NCBI GenBank assembly: GCA_030544235.1 | Contig: CM060464.1 | Coordinates: forward strand, 386,001-450,000 | Source of the DNA: Lepturacanthus savala | Lineage: Eukaryota > Chordata > Actinopteri > Scombriformes > Trichiuridae | DNA length: 64,000 nt | Reading direction: 5' to 3' | Shown: positions 47,540 to 59,137 of the stretch, one piece after another | Layout of the letters: each line of letters opens with the position of its first letter | How positions within the stretch are numbered: the stretch's first letter is position 1 | The notes under the pieces: generated by a model | Database searches by the model: none | Told to the model about the DNA's origin: nothing | The model's input: only the letters and a program-made list of their open reading frames with translations | Position numbers and translations under genes: made by a program

Positions 47540-47790
47540 CGTTAAGGTGCGCGAATGGATCTGATTAATTCCACCTGAGATCGTTACGTGACTTTTTAAT
47601 CGGGCGCCGGGGCAACGCGGACGCCTATATAAGCCTCCCCGCGGTGACGGTAATGAGGATTTCTAATTGTCGCACGCGTCAACGGGAGAGATTCGGGTTC
47701 CCAGATGCACCGATCCGTCTCCCCGGGGGCTCGGGCTATGATGCCTTGTCACAGTAAATTTCCGTAAATGCGTCTCCAGGAGCCGTCGTC
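47540..47790 (+). promoter_or_regulatory. apln: CpG-rich block in intron 1 with HRE core and TATA-like box
   Basis: CpG-dense single-copy DNA starting about 330 bp after exon 1. It contains TTACGTGAC with ACGTG at 47586-47590, the core of a hypoxia response element. TATATAAG lies at 47626-47633 between GC-rich stretches, and there is a CCCCGGGGGCTCGGG word near 47722. Mammalian apelin is known to be induced by hypoxia through HIF-1, and I recall that a functional element was placed in the first intron. The location here fits, but function is inferred. The TATA-like box could mark an alternative promoter. Confidence 0.4.
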
Positions 47791-48069
47791 AGGGACTGGA
47801 TAGTCTTTAAAATCGGAGAGAAAAGACACAGACTTTTTCGGGGATGATTGCACAGGGGTAGGGCGCATCTTTAGAACGGAAACGGGAGGATAATCTGAGA
47901 ATTGTGGGTTTTTGCTGGATTGTGGGGGGTGGTGGGTTTAGTTTGGTGGCCGGTCTGCAGATGTGATGCAGGTAACATCATGATGTTAAAAAAAACAACA
48001 GTCAGGCCTGAGTAAATGTCTGAACCCTTTCTGAGATTATCACCTACTTACCAGCTACTGTGGCTTACA

Positions 48070-48071
48070 AC

Positions 48072-48136
<65 letters not shown>

Positions 48137-48160
48137 CAAACACATGCACGCACATACACA
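48070..48160. repeat. (CA)n microsatellite with AAAC interruptions
   Basis: Imperfect CA tract of about 90 bp. Confidence 0.95.
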
Positions 48161-48415
48161 CACAGAAAGACATGTGCAATATATTCATACTCATATTATC
48201 ATAGATAACCTGTTTCTAGTCTGAATATAATGTCCTGTACTGTACACTGCAGCATAAATATCAGATTATCATAGTCACAGCCTGTTAATCTGCATATATA
48301 ACATATATCTGAATATAATATATATATTATATATATTATATTATATTCAGGATATAATATCCTGTACCATAATTATTAGATTATCAGTTTATTATAGTCA
48401 CGGCCTGTTAGTCTG

Positions 48416-48418
<3 letters not shown>
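48161..48418. other. AT-rich intronic DNA with diverged local repeats
   Basis: 'cagattatcatagtcacagcctgttaatctg' type phrases recur at about 48260, 48370, 48500 and 48670, giving a degenerate ~120-bp periodic repeat. Confidence 0.5.

Positions 48419-48470
<52 letters not shown>
48419..48470. repeat. Composite (GT)n(AT)n(AC)n microsatellite
   Basis: Self-complementary order of GT, AT and AC blocks, like 8064-8141. Confidence 0.95.
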
Positions 48471-48471
<1 letters not shown>

Positions 48472-48954
48472 AGTCTATATAAATGTGCTCTACCATACAC
48501 TGCACCATAATTATCAGATTATCACAGTTTATTATTTATACAGTCTACTGTTTTATGTTCAGTATTACTCTGAATATAATATAATATAATATAGGGTATA
48601 TATATGTATATATATATATATGTACACCATCTCTATATATAATCTGTATATAATGTAGCATATACTGCATCATAATTATCAGATTACCACATTCATCATA
48701 CTCACATATATCTTATACATACACAGACTGTAGCATAGCTATTTAAATGACTACTGAACCACTTGTGGTTGGATTTTATCTGTTTCATTGTCCTGGTGAC
48801 ATGTGCAGTGACAGTAAAGTTGACTGTAATATTAGTGCAGGCTGCAGCAGCAGACTCCATGTTATATGTGCTGCATTGACTGGTTATAGAGACGCTGTGT
48901 GCAGCATGCAGGCCCGCTGCTATTTCTACGTCGCTAGGTGTTTTCTGACACTTC

Positions 48955-49115
48955 CTCCCGCTGGAGGATCGATACCGGTAGCGTCCGTTATTACGCGGCG
49001 ACCGGGCGCTGCTATTTTTGTCCCCGAAGGCTAAAAAACGTGGGGAAAAAAGGCAATTATCAGAGCGCCGTGGTCAGTGTCGTGTGGTTTAAACGTGTTG
49101 GAAGGACGGGGAAGA
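48955..49115 (+). promoter_or_regulatory. apln: Second CpG-rich block in intron 1
   Basis: CpG-dense ('ccggtagcgtccgttattac', 'gcggcgaccgggcgc') with two further ACGTG cores at 49038-49042 and 49093-49097. Regulatory meaning is inferred from composition and position only. Confidence 0.25.
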
Positions 49116-49640
49116 AGGAGAGGGGGGGTTAAAAACACAGAAAACAGAAGCTGCTGCTGCTGCTTTTATGCTGCTACTGTAGTATCACAGCTCCATTGAT
49201 ATAGAGAAAGAGAGAAGAGGAGGATGCAGCGATGGGTGTGGGGAGGGATGCTAGCGACGGCATGAGCTGTCGCGGGAAGGTGTCGGAAGAGGCTCTGCAT
49301 GTAGGCAGTGGGTGTGAAGCCTTTCATCTTCGAGACAAACCCTTTTTCCAGTTCGCCGGGCTTTTCTCTATCCATCTCCGAGGCATCTGTGCACCATGCA
49401 GCACAGAGACACAGACAGGGAGAGCATGTGTGCGTGTTTTGCAGGAAGCGACGAGTATGACGCTGAATCCGACTGATAACAGGGTGGGGAAGTGGTTTAC
49501 GTGTTGATGTGAGCATCATATGAGCAGAAACAACCTCCTCCCATCGCTGTGCAACAGGCAAATCCACCTCAACAACCTAATGCTGCTTCTAACAGTCTGC
49601 ATCTCAATCCACTGCAGATTACTGAGCTTATTTCATGTCA
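49116..49640. other. Intronic single-copy DNA
   Basis: Frames on both strands up to 133 codons (minus, 49166-49567), without a recognised domain. Nothing further seen. Confidence 0.35.
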
Positions 49641-49659
49641 TTTTGAGAAAACATACGTT

Positions 49660-50290
49660 TGTATCATCATTTATCACCATCTGTACAGGAATAGTAGGAT
49701 TTATCTGGTGAAACATGCTTCCAGCTCAGACTGAAGCTCAAACATCACAAATCAACAGGAAGACGTCAACTAACGCCACAAAACACTGAAATCTTCAGTA
49801 GAAATATCTTGTTTTTGGTACAATTAGTCCAATATGGAGCAGAATTATCTCATTTAACTGGCAGGTATTTATCTTATTAAAAGAAAAGATTAAGTTGACT
49901 AAAATGAAGAAAACTTAGAATAAGCTATGATCTGCAGTGGAATGAGATGATTCTGTTCAATATTGGACTAATTGTACCAAAACCAGATGTTCCAGTTCAT
50001 ATTTCCAGTTCATATTTCCAGTTCATATTTCCAGTTCATATTTCCAGTTCATATTTCCAGTTCATATTTCCAGTTCATATTTCCAGTTCATATTTCCAGT
50101 TCATATTTCCAGTTCATATTTCCAGTTCATATTTCCAGTTCAGTCTTGTTTTGTGTGTTTTGTGCCGTTAGTTGACGTCTTCCTGTTGATTTGTGATGTT
50201 TGAGCTTCAGTCTCAGCTGGAACCATGTTTCACCACAGAAATCTGACTATTCCTGTACAGATGATGATAAATGATGATATTAACTGTGAG
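49660..50290. mobile_element. F2 fold-back element with expanded 13-bp repeat, copy A
   Basis: Left arm words 'catctgtacaggaatag', 'caggaagacgtcaactaacg' and 'ggtacaattagtccaatat' return in reverse complement at about 50270, 50165 and 49965. The whole is a large inverted repeat centred near 49895. The right arm carries a 13-bp array absent from the left arm. Confidence 0.75.
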
Positions 50291-50439
50291 ATGATATAAA
50301 CTTCAATGATTCTAGGATCCTGGGTATCAGTCATTATCTCTGGATGAATGAACGATGCTGCAAATCAATGAGCTGGACTGTTTTATGGACCTATTGGATT
50401 TTTATACAGTTTCTCTACACAGAATATAGAATCACATGG
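49915..50439. repeat. Duplicated segment, copy A
   Basis: From 'aataagctatgatctgcagt' through the 13-bp array to 'gaatatagaatcacatg'. It matches 53898-54343 almost base for base. Copy A has 12 units of the 13-mer and an extra ~24 bp ('atgattctaggatcctgg...') near 50310. Confidence 0.9.
49990..50143. repeat. 13-bp repeat, 12 units
   Basis: Unit CCAGTTCATATTT. Copies are identical. The VHISSSYFQFIFP frame is three units (39 bp) translated. Confidence 0.97.
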
Positions 50440-50499
50440 ATTGCTCAGCTTCAAATGTGTAAATGTGCATAAACAGAGGAAAATTTAACTAATTTATTT

Positions 50500-50660
50500 T
50501 GGGTCAATTTGATCTTGTAAAACAAGACAAACATTTACTTAAAAGAAAAGATTAAACTGACTGAAATCAAGAAAAAACCTGAAATAAGTTAAATTATTTG
50601 TCAGTGGAATGAGATGATGATTCTACTCAGTAGACTAATTATTAGACTAATTACTAAAGA
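50500..50660. mobile_element. F2 element fragment
   Basis: 'ttaaaagaaaagattaaac', 'ctgaaatcaag' and 'gaaataagttaaattattt' words of the F2 centre and right half. Confidence 0.5.
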
Positions 50661-50807
50661 CGACTCAGACTAATGAAAAATAAACAGTGAATGTGACTGT
50701 AACTGGAAACAAGGAGTGATTTTATTCCTGCATCATATTAACTGCAACTAATTCACCTCAGCAGCTGAATGTTGCTGCTAATAGTCACCAGATCCACTAA
50801 GAGAGAA

Positions 50808-51719
50808 GCTGCTGCTGCTGCTGCTGCTACTACTGCTGCTGCTGCTGCTACTGCTGCTGCTACTGCTGCTGCTGCTGCTGCTGTTACTGCTGCTGTTACT
50901 GCTGCTGCTACTGTTACTGCTGCTGTTACTGCTGCTGCTACTGCTGCTGTTACTGCTGCTGCTACTGCTGCTGTTACTGCTGCTGTTACTGCTGCTGCTG
51001 CTGCTGCTACTACTGCTGCTGCTGCTGTTAATGCTGCTGCTGCTGCTACTGCTGCTGTTACTGCTGCTGCTGCTACTGCTGCTGCTACTGCTGCTGCTGC
51101 TGCTACTACTGCTGCTGCTGCTACTGCTGCTGCTGCTGCTACTGTTACTGCTGCTGTTAATGCTGCTGCTGCTGCTGCTGCTGTTACTGCTGCTGCTGTT
51201 ACTGCTGCTGCTGCTGCTACTGCTGCTGCTGTTACTGCTGCTGCTGTTACTGCTGCTGCTGCTACTGCTGCTGCTACTACTGCTGCTGCTGCTGCTACTA
51301 CTGCTGCTGCTGTTACTGCTGTTACTACTACTGCTGCTGCTGTTACTGCTGCTGTTACTGCTGTTACTGCTGCTGCTGCTGCTGTTACTGCTGCTGCTGC
51401 TGTTACTGCTGCTGCTGCTGTTACTGCTGCTGTTACTACTGCTGCTGCTGTTACTGCTGCTGCTGCTGCTGCTACTGCTGCTGTTAATGCTGCTGTTACT
51501 GCTACTGTTACTACTGCTGTTACTACTGCTGTTACTGCTGCTGTTACTGCTGCTGTTACTGCTGCTGCTGTTACTACTGCTGCTGTTACTGCTGCTGTTA
51601 CTGCTGCTGCTGCTGCTGCTACTGCTGTTACTGCTGCTGCTGCTGCTACTACAACTGCTGATGCTACTGTTACTGCTGCTGCTACTACTACTGCTGCTGC
51701 TGCTGCTACAGCTGCTGCT
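50808..51719. repeat. CTG/CTA/TTA triplet tract, about 910 bp
   Basis: Blocks of two to seven CTG (read as GCT or TGC) are broken by TAC or TTAC triplets, all in phase. Poly-Ala/Thr/Val and poly-Leu frames (233-368 codons) are consequences of the triplet period and have no initiation or splice context. It is the largest triplet tract in the window. Confidence 0.97.
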
Positions 51720-51949
51720 TCCTCCAGCGTGATATTAGCGTCCTTTAGCGAGCCACTTCAATTACCCATCCTTGAAAAGCACTCTGGCTTCAAGAGCAGC
51801 TCCGGCTTTAGACATGTGGTATCCATAATTCATCCACTCCTCCTTTCTGCTGAAACCTTAAAGCATATAGACTGAAACCAGGGCTCCTACTGAACCTGGG
51901 ATTATTCTCCAGGACGTTTCCAGGACATTTACAGCCGCTAGAGACGTTT
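51720..51949. other. Intronic spacer, no gene
   Basis: Single-copy sequence, nothing recognised. Confidence 0.4.
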
Positions 51950-52330
51950 TATCACGTCATAAACTAATCCATTCCCCTTTAATGTGAGCCTTAATATGCA
52001 ATACTTGTTATTTATTAACAGGTACCTCTACTCTATTGTATGAAAGGTCCAATATTTAGTTATTCAGGATAATGACTATAAAGACTCTTTAATAGAGTCA
52101 AATTAGCCACGTTAAATCACATTTATGTATGCTAACAACAGTGGAAATGAAAAATTAACATTTAATACGCAATTTAAGTGTTCGCTGCCATAATCTTCAT
52201 GTTTTACATGATTCAATTAGTAGGACAAGGCTTATGAAAGCTAGCTCAGCGCTAGCTGAAAATGCTAACAAACTTAGCTTAGCATGCTAAGTTTGTTTCC
52301 AGGCGTTTCCAGGTCATGAACCCTGATAAT
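51950..52330. repeat. Dispersed repeat with GCTAACA/TTAGC words
   Basis: 'ccacgttaaatcacattta', 'tgtatgctaacaacagtgg' and 'aaattaacatttaa' are shared with 59905-60070 and partly with 54455-54530. Self-complementary 'agctagctcagcgctagct' lies near 52240. Confidence 0.55.
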
Positions 52331-52489
52331 GTTATTACATTCATTTCTTGAACAGACAGAATAATAATTATTGCAAATACACAATCAAATATGCTTCATG
52401 CTGACTGGAAACACGGTCCAGGTTTTCCAGAACCATGTTAACATGATATAAACAGCCCTTATTCTCAAAGAAATAATACAAATCTCTTC

Positions 52490-52760
52490 CTGGAGAAATC
52501 AAACCCACATTTTCCTAAAACCTACAGCCACACGCCTTCTCCCGCCTGCCTTTATAGACTGCAGGTGTAATTTCGGTGCCCGGGTTGGACAGGTGAGGCC
52601 GCGGCGATGGGATCCATTATCTGGCCGAGGAATTGACTTTCTTGGGAAAAGGAGAGGCGGTTTAATATGAGATCTGTCAGCAGTGCTATTATTCCATATT
52701 AAAGTTTGATGTAGTGTTGGGTCTGGCTGGCTCCAGCATGCAAACATACTGCACTTAGAC
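52490..52760. promoter_or_regulatory. Single-copy block, candidate conserved intronic element
   Basis: Non-repetitive, moderately GC-rich sequence flanked by repeats. It holds 'ggaattgactttcttggg' and 'tattattccatattaaag' words and a GGTGAGGCCGCGGCG stretch. A minus-strand frame of 82 codons shows no domain. Support is weak and rests on uniqueness and composition. Confidence 0.22.
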
Positions 52761-53292
<532 letters not shown>

Positions 53293-53379
53293 CGGGTCAG
53301 ATGAAATCCATTTCACAAAGAACTTGGATTTCCTTTTCATGCAGCATTACGATGAAATAGAGCTAAACAGCCTGCAGCA

Positions 53380-53380
<1 letters not shown>

Positions 53381-53433
<53 letters not shown>
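53381..53433. repeat. (CA)n microsatellite, 53 bp
   Basis: Second CA tract, 90 bp after the first. Confidence 0.97.
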
Positions 53434-53436
<3 letters not shown>

Positions 53437-53504
53437 CTGCAAAACCTGAAATCTGAAGTAAAATATCCTGTTTTATGATTTCAATCACTGCAGCGTGTTA
53501 CTAT

Positions 53505-53790
53505 GATGGAATTCAGACACTGCAGAAAACGTCTTGTTTGTGGTAGAATTAGTCCAATAAAGAGTCGAATTATCTGATTCCACAGGCAGATAAGATGATT
53601 CACACGTTTATTCTTTCATGATTCGGGTCAATTTCATCTTGTTTTAACAAATAAAGAATAACATTTTCTTAAAAAGAAGGTTAAATTGAGTGAAATCATC
53701 AGCGATTACATTATCTGTCAATGAAATGGGATAATTCCATTAGATATTGGTCTAAAGTGAGAATATCTTGTTTTTGGTACAATTAGTCCA
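53505..53790. mobile_element. F2 fold-back element
   Basis: 'cactgcagaaaacgtcttg' end, 'gaattagtccaataaagag', an A/T centre 'aaattgagtgaaatcatc' and 'ccattagatattggtc' at the right. Confidence 0.6.
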
Positions 53791-53897
53791 ATATTCAGTA
53801 GAATTATGTTATTCCATTGGCAGATCATTGAGCTTATTTAGTTTTTTTCTGATTTAGTCTAATTTTAAGACAAATTGACCAAACTCAGGAAAAACCT

Positions 53898-54343
53898 TGG
53901 AATAAGCTACGATCTGCAGTGGAATGAGATGATTCTGTTCAATATTGGACTAATTGTACCAAAACCAGATGTTCCAGTTCATATTTCCAGTTCATATTTC
54001 CAGTTCATATTTCCAGTTCATATTTCCAGTTCATATTTCCAGTTCATATTTCCAGTTCATATTTCCAGTTCAGTCTTGTTTTGTGTGTTTTGTGCCGTTA
54101 GTTGACGTCTTCCTGTTGATTTGTGATGTTTGAGCTTCAGTCTCAGCTGGAACCATGTTTCACCACAGAAATCTGACTATTCCTGTACAGATGATGATAA
54201 ATGATGATATTAACTGTGAGATGATATAAACTTCAGTCATTATCTCTGGATGAATGAACGATGCTGCAAATCAATGAGCTGGACTGTTTTATGGACCTAT
54301 TGGATTTTTATTTATTTTTATTTACATAGAATATAGAATCACA
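53898..54343. repeat. Duplicated segment, copy B, with eight 13-bp units
   Basis: Near-identical to 49915-50439. The 13-mer CCAGTTCATATTT is present eight times (from 53973) instead of twelve, and the 24-bp insert near its right part is absent. An F2 left arm ('ggtacaattagtccaatatt') precedes it at 53777. Confidence 0.9.
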
Positions 54344-54384
54344 TGTTTTGGACCAATCAGATCAATCTGACATTAAAGCCTTTT

Positions 54385-54640
54385 TGTGATAAACCATTTC
54401 ACTGTGGACCATCACCTACATGAGTTGGGTTGGATGAAATCAAATTGATTGATTGATAGCTTTAATGCTAGTTTAGCCACATTCATGCTAACAGTGGATA
54501 ACTTCATCATTTCCAGGACATTTGACCATTTTTCCACCTCTTCCATGTTTTCGTGACTGAGGTGATGGTTTGGTTTGTGATGAACCATTTCACATCTGTG
54601 GACCTTCACCTGCACCAGTCGGGTTGAACGTCAGAGGAAG
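54385..54640. repeat. About 190-bp spaced direct repeat
   Basis: 'gataaaccatttcactgtgg' with 'acatgagttgggttgga' near 54389 is repeated, diverged, at 54577 ('gatgaaccatttcacatct', 'accagtcgggttgaac'). Confidence 0.6.
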
Positions 54641-55446
54641 AGATTCAGAGAGAAATCAGAAGTCTTTGGGTTGGGATATAAGGTTAACCTCTGGAACCTC
54701 AGGGATAAAACTCCCAGAGGAGCCGGCTTGTTGAAGACTTTGGCATATGTGAGTGTAATGCAATTCAGAAAAACCCTTTGAATGAATAAATCTACTCACT
54801 GAGATCTTCCCTGGAGAGAAAACTGCACTGAAGGAAGGGAGGAAAAAAAGAAAAGGCGAGTAAACGATGAGCGGAGGGACAGAAAAAGCAGGAGGGCTGA
54901 CAGGAAGAAGGTCTATCTGGGAGTTTAGAGGTTGTTGAAGCTTCCAGTCAAACAGCTAAAAACTCACAGCTGGTGGCGTTTTTACAGATTTCACACATGG
55001 AGAAGTCAGTAAAGCTGAATTCTGACTGTATTTTAGATTTAAGGGTTCAGGAGGTTCTGGTCTGATGTTGGAGAACAGGGGGGCAGCCAGACCTGGTCCT
55101 CAGACCCTGGGGCTGCTCCTCCCCATTTAATTAGAGCCACATTATTTTAAAAAAATCTGTTTTTCAACCCGGCGTCCACATATCAGTGATTTATGGCTCT
55201 TTGTGCAGGTTAAGTGTTAGGTTTGCGTCCGTGGTCTCGGCGGATCGGGTTCCTGATCCAGATACGAGCAGACGTTTGTATTAATGTGCTGCCACGCTGC
55301 AGGATAAACACCCAGGCCAACAGGAATGCAGGTGCTTTAATTACTTTCATGCTCAATTTGGAGAAATATGACGTTCTTGGTGCTTTTAGAGACGACGTCT
55401 GTGGCAGAAATTCATAATTCAGCTGTGATTTAGACCCTGAGGAACG
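54641..55446. other. Intronic single-copy DNA, no recognised gene
   Basis: Frames near 55210-55464 on both strands carry no domain. Confidence 0.4.
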
Positions 55447-55545
55447 AGTTTCCTGTAGAACCAATCACAGAGCAGCACAATCGTTGTGCTGCTCTGTGAT
55501 TGGTTCTACAGGAAACTAGTAGAACCAATCACAGAGCAGCACAAC
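55447..55545. repeat. Perfect 34-bp inverted repeat with 3-base centre plus a third direct copy
   Basis: Arm 55447-55480 (AGTTTCCTGTAGAACCAATC then ACAGAGCAGCACAA) is followed by TCG and its exact reverse complement at 55484-55517. A third, direct copy of 25 bp (TAGAACCAATCACAGAGCAG onward) follows at 55519-55543. Each arm contains CCAAT. Confidence 0.97.
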
Positions 55546-55602
55546 GATGACCAAACACTGAAAATCAAACATTCAGAGATCGTTTCCAATGAATTTCTGG
55601 AC

Positions 55603-55831
55603 TAACATTGATATTAACATTGATATTAACATTGATATTAACATTGATATTAACATTGATATTAACATTGATATTAACATTGATATTAACGTTGATATTA
55701 ACGTTGATATTAACATTGATATTAACATTGATATTAACATTGATATTAACATTGATATTAACGTTGATATTAACGTTGATATTAACATTGATATTAACAT
55801 TGATATTAACATTGATATTAACATTAATATT
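55603..55831. repeat. 12-bp repeat, about 19 units
   Basis: Unit ATTGATATTAAC with four GTTGATATTAAC variants arranged in two pairs. It is open in several frames because 12 is divisible by three. Confidence 0.97.
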
Positions 55832-56104
55832 TATTGGCTAAAACAATATTAGCCTCAAAAATTGTGTATAAAAGTGTTGTATAAAAACTTTTAAGACAAA
55901 AATGACAAATATTCTGTTATTCATTGATTCTCGAGGGTAAATTTCAGAAATTTATAGATTTTTACAGGAATTTGATGATTAAAACTAATAAAACTAATTA
56001 CAGGATTCAAGTCTCCAGCATTTCAAAGTGTTTCTACATTTAATGTATAAAGCTTCTAAATATTGATGTTTGTGCTATAAAACAACACAGCAAAACTAAA
56101 AACA

Positions 56105-56310
56105 AAACAAAACTGCTGAAAATATCTTGTTTTTTGGTCAAATTTGGTCCAATATTAAGTAGAATTATTTTATTCCACTGCTGTTTATCTTATTTCAAGT
56201 TGTTTTTATGATTTGAGTTAATCTGGTTTTATTAAAGAAAATAAGATGAACATTTTCTTATAAATAAAGATTAAATTGACTAAAATCCCCCAAAAAATAG
56301 AAATAAGAAA
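56105..56310. mobile_element. F2 fold-back element
   Basis: 'actgctgaaaatatcttg', 'tttggtccaatattaagtag', and the centre 'agattaaattgactaaaatc'. The right arm is largely lost. Confidence 0.55.
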
Positions 56311-56339
56311 AGAGACATTTGTGGTAATTTGCTTTTTAA

Positions 56340-57161
56340 TGCAGCCGTAGACAGTGTTTTAGGCCGAGATGCAAAATTACACTAATTTCAAAGTTGGAAA
56401 CTTTCAATGGGAATTAATGGGAATTAATGGGAATAAATCCAAAATTCACAAATATAAAGGTAAACTCTACAGCTGTTGATGCCGTTACACCAGTGTTTTA
56501 CAAGCGTTTCTGATATTTTATGTGTGGAATCGTTTCTCACAGGCTGATGTTGAAGGAAAGTCTTTATATAAGTGTAGAAATATTGTAGAAAGACTGAAGA
56601 ACGCTGCAGAAACAGCAGCTTATTGAAAAAGTGCCAAATGTCCTCAGAAGAGTTTAAAGCTTAACTTTCTGGAAATTTCACCAGGAGTTTTTTACCTTTT
56701 GTAAACTTAGTTCTAAGCAGCAGCTAAAAAACGCCATAAAGAATAAAAAGTGAATGAAGTGAATAGTTTGAGGTTTTGATGCTGTTGAACCTCAGCAGAA
56801 GTTACTGTGGATCATTGAGATCTAATAAACAGCTGCTGTTCAGTCAGAGGAGGATTTCTCTGCTGTGAAGATGCTGTGGAGCGACTTTAGTAGATTTCAG
56901 CTTCATTTAGTGATTTACCCACTGGGATCAGTTTAAAGCCTGAGGCAGCAGGACGTGCACGTCTGCCTCGTTCCTGCAGTGAATTATGAGCAGCCTGCAG
57001 CGTTTATTCCACCAGAAACGTCACGTACAGCTGCTCCATTATGGAAAATTAGTATCAGCACCTTTATTTTGGTCAATATTGAAATTGAGATGATTCAACG
57101 ATTGTTTTTTAGTCACACAATGAATTTATTCATTCATTATTATTATTTAGGTTGTGCTATC
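56340..57161. other. Intronic DNA with a common fish repeat at its start
   Basis: 'ggaaactttcaatgggaatt' with three 'aatgggaatta' steps (56397-56440) is a word often seen in fish repeats. The rest is single-copy with no recognised gene. Confidence 0.4.
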
Positions 57162-57165
57162 TATC

Positions 57166-57197
<32 letters not shown>

Positions 57198-57204
57198 TAT
57201 ATAT
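57162..57204. repeat. (TA)n(CA)n(TA)n microsatellite
   Basis: Short composite tract. Confidence 0.93.
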
Positions 57205-57788
57205 CCACACACTACTAAAAACAAGTTCTGGATATTGACTGAGTGGATTTCATACATGTTTAGTTATAAATATCAAACTAATGGCAATGATTATTTCTTC
57301 TCATTCATTATTAATAACATCAAAGTGAACTTTTACTTATTTAATGAGAATTCAGACTCAGTAAATAAAAATGACTTGCTGTTTATGAGTCAGTGATTAG
57401 AAAGTCAGAATAAATGTAAAATACAGTAGAATCATTCATCAGGTCCATAAATGTACATTTAGTGTTCATGTTGGTTTCTTCTTATTTAAAACTCAGTTTC
57501 TACCATTTATTGACATAAAAATAGGATTTTGTAAAATGTTAAATGTCGTTTCAACTCGACTCAAATGAAAAAACGTGATTAAAATTCAACTCTTGTGCAG
57601 CTTTAGTGTCACGTACCTTATGTTCTCACCTTAAAATGCTGGAATATGGAAATCTTTGTTGTTTTTCCTCCTGTGACATCACTGATTTATGGAAACATGA
57701 ATTATTCATCCTCCTCCACCAAATGCTGTTTTTCCCCTGAGAAAAAAAGAATTTCACACATTCAGGTCTACACTTAAACACTGGTCAA

Positions 57789-57789
<1 letters not shown>
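57205..57789. other. AT-rich intronic DNA
   Basis: No gene recognised. Confidence 0.4.

Positions 57790-57873
<84 letters not shown>
57790..57873. repeat. (CA)n microsatellite, 84 bp
   Basis: Uninterrupted CA. Confidence 0.97.
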
Positions 57874-57877
<4 letters not shown>

Positions 57878-58194
57878 CCTGTGGCCGCCCTCCACGAACA
57901 GATGTTTGTTAAAAAAGAGCAAAACAATAAGTGGAATTCATAAACAGCTTCTCCATCACACAAACAGTTTATTCAGTTTCTGAGACGTAATAAACAGACG
58001 TGCAGCTGAAAACCTTCATGTTTTAGGTTCTAAAAGTTTTCATTTTCCCTGAAGCTGCTGCTGCTCTGACGATAAAATAAACCTTAATAAACAGAACGAA
58101 TCCAACAAATCTGAACACAGAGAAACTAATTAGAGGATTATAGAGACAACACTTCACCTCTGCACTGTTATTTCTACGTTTATTTAACCTCAAT

Positions 58195-58423
58195 TTGGTC
58201 CAATATTAGTGGAATGATCTTATTCCATTGCTTATTTCAGCTTATTTCAAGTTTTTTGTCCATGATTTCTGTGAATTTGGTCGAGTTTAAAGTAAATAAT
58301 AAAACATTATTTTAAAAAAGGATTACATCGACAAAAATCAAGAAAAACTTGAAATAAGAGATAATTCTCCTCAATATTGGACTAATTCTACCAGAAACAA
58401 GACATTTTCACCTGTTTTTGCTG
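58195..58423. mobile_element. F2 fold-back element
   Basis: 'ttggtccaatattagtgg' at the left, 'ctcaatattggactaattct' and 'cctgtttttgctgtg' at the right, centre 'atcgacaaaaatcaag'. A second fragment follows at 58612-58690 ('aacactgcaaaaacaag'). Confidence 0.65.
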
Positions 58424-59115
58424 TGAATCACCAGTTAAACATAAAAAATGTGATTTACAGGTTATTTAACTGCATCTTTCAGAGATATAATTAAATATAG
58501 TTTAATAAAATGAAGCCATCAAAGTTAATGACGCCAAGAGAAATATCATTAAAAGCCAATAAAATCAATAACTTTATATATTTAAAGTGTTTTGTCTAAT
58601 GAAATGCAACGAACACTGCAAAAACAAGTCAAACTAAAAGTCTATAATCAAGAAAAAAGTTGAAATAAGCAGCAAATATTATATATATATTAAATATAGA
58701 TGTCTTCACCTGTTTAAACCTTTGAATAGCTGTGAGTTCATTATCTGGGAGGTTTGTTCTCATTTTTAGGATTTAATTCATTTTTCCAGCTTTAATCTGT
58801 GTTGACGCGTCAAAGAAGGGAATTTCCTCCGTTTCTTGGAAGAACAATGAAGGTTTTCTCATCAACAACAACAGAACATCTCCCTGCATGAAACACACGG
58901 TTTCATCTCGCTGTGATTAATCAGACATTTTCCAGTTCACGCGTTAAAGCGTGTTACTGTCGTTTGTTTGGTCTGATGCAGCGTTGCTGCTGTTTCTCTG
59001 CTTGGTTGTGGATCTGCTGAGAGAAGGAGACGGATCCCTCAGGGTTCGTTCAGAGCTGCAGTTTCCTCTCTTTTCTTTTACATCTCAAACGGGAGGAGAC
59101 ACCGGTCCACGGCGT
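58424..59115. other. Intronic DNA, no gene
   Basis: Nothing recognised beyond the F2 fragment noted above. Confidence 0.4.
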
Positions 59116-59137
59116 GGGGGGGGGGGGGGGGGGGGGG
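59116..59137. repeat. Poly-G run, 22 bases
   Basis: Uninterrupted G, followed by TGACAGAGGGGGAGGGG. Confidence 0.95.

Noticed and set aside
49166..49567. 133-codon minus-strand frame in apln intron 1
   Set aside because: No domain recognised and a second open frame lies on the opposite strand over the same DNA. Most likely chance in CpG-richer sequence.
50769..51875. Poly-Ala/Thr and poly-Leu frames of 368 and 233 codons
   Set aside because: Direct translation of the CTG/CTA triplet tract. The leucine frame has almost no other residue.
55060..55140. Possible apelin exon 2 ('cctggtcctcagaccctgg')
   Set aside because: Translation in all + frames does not give the conserved apelin C-terminus, and no suitable acceptor precedes it.
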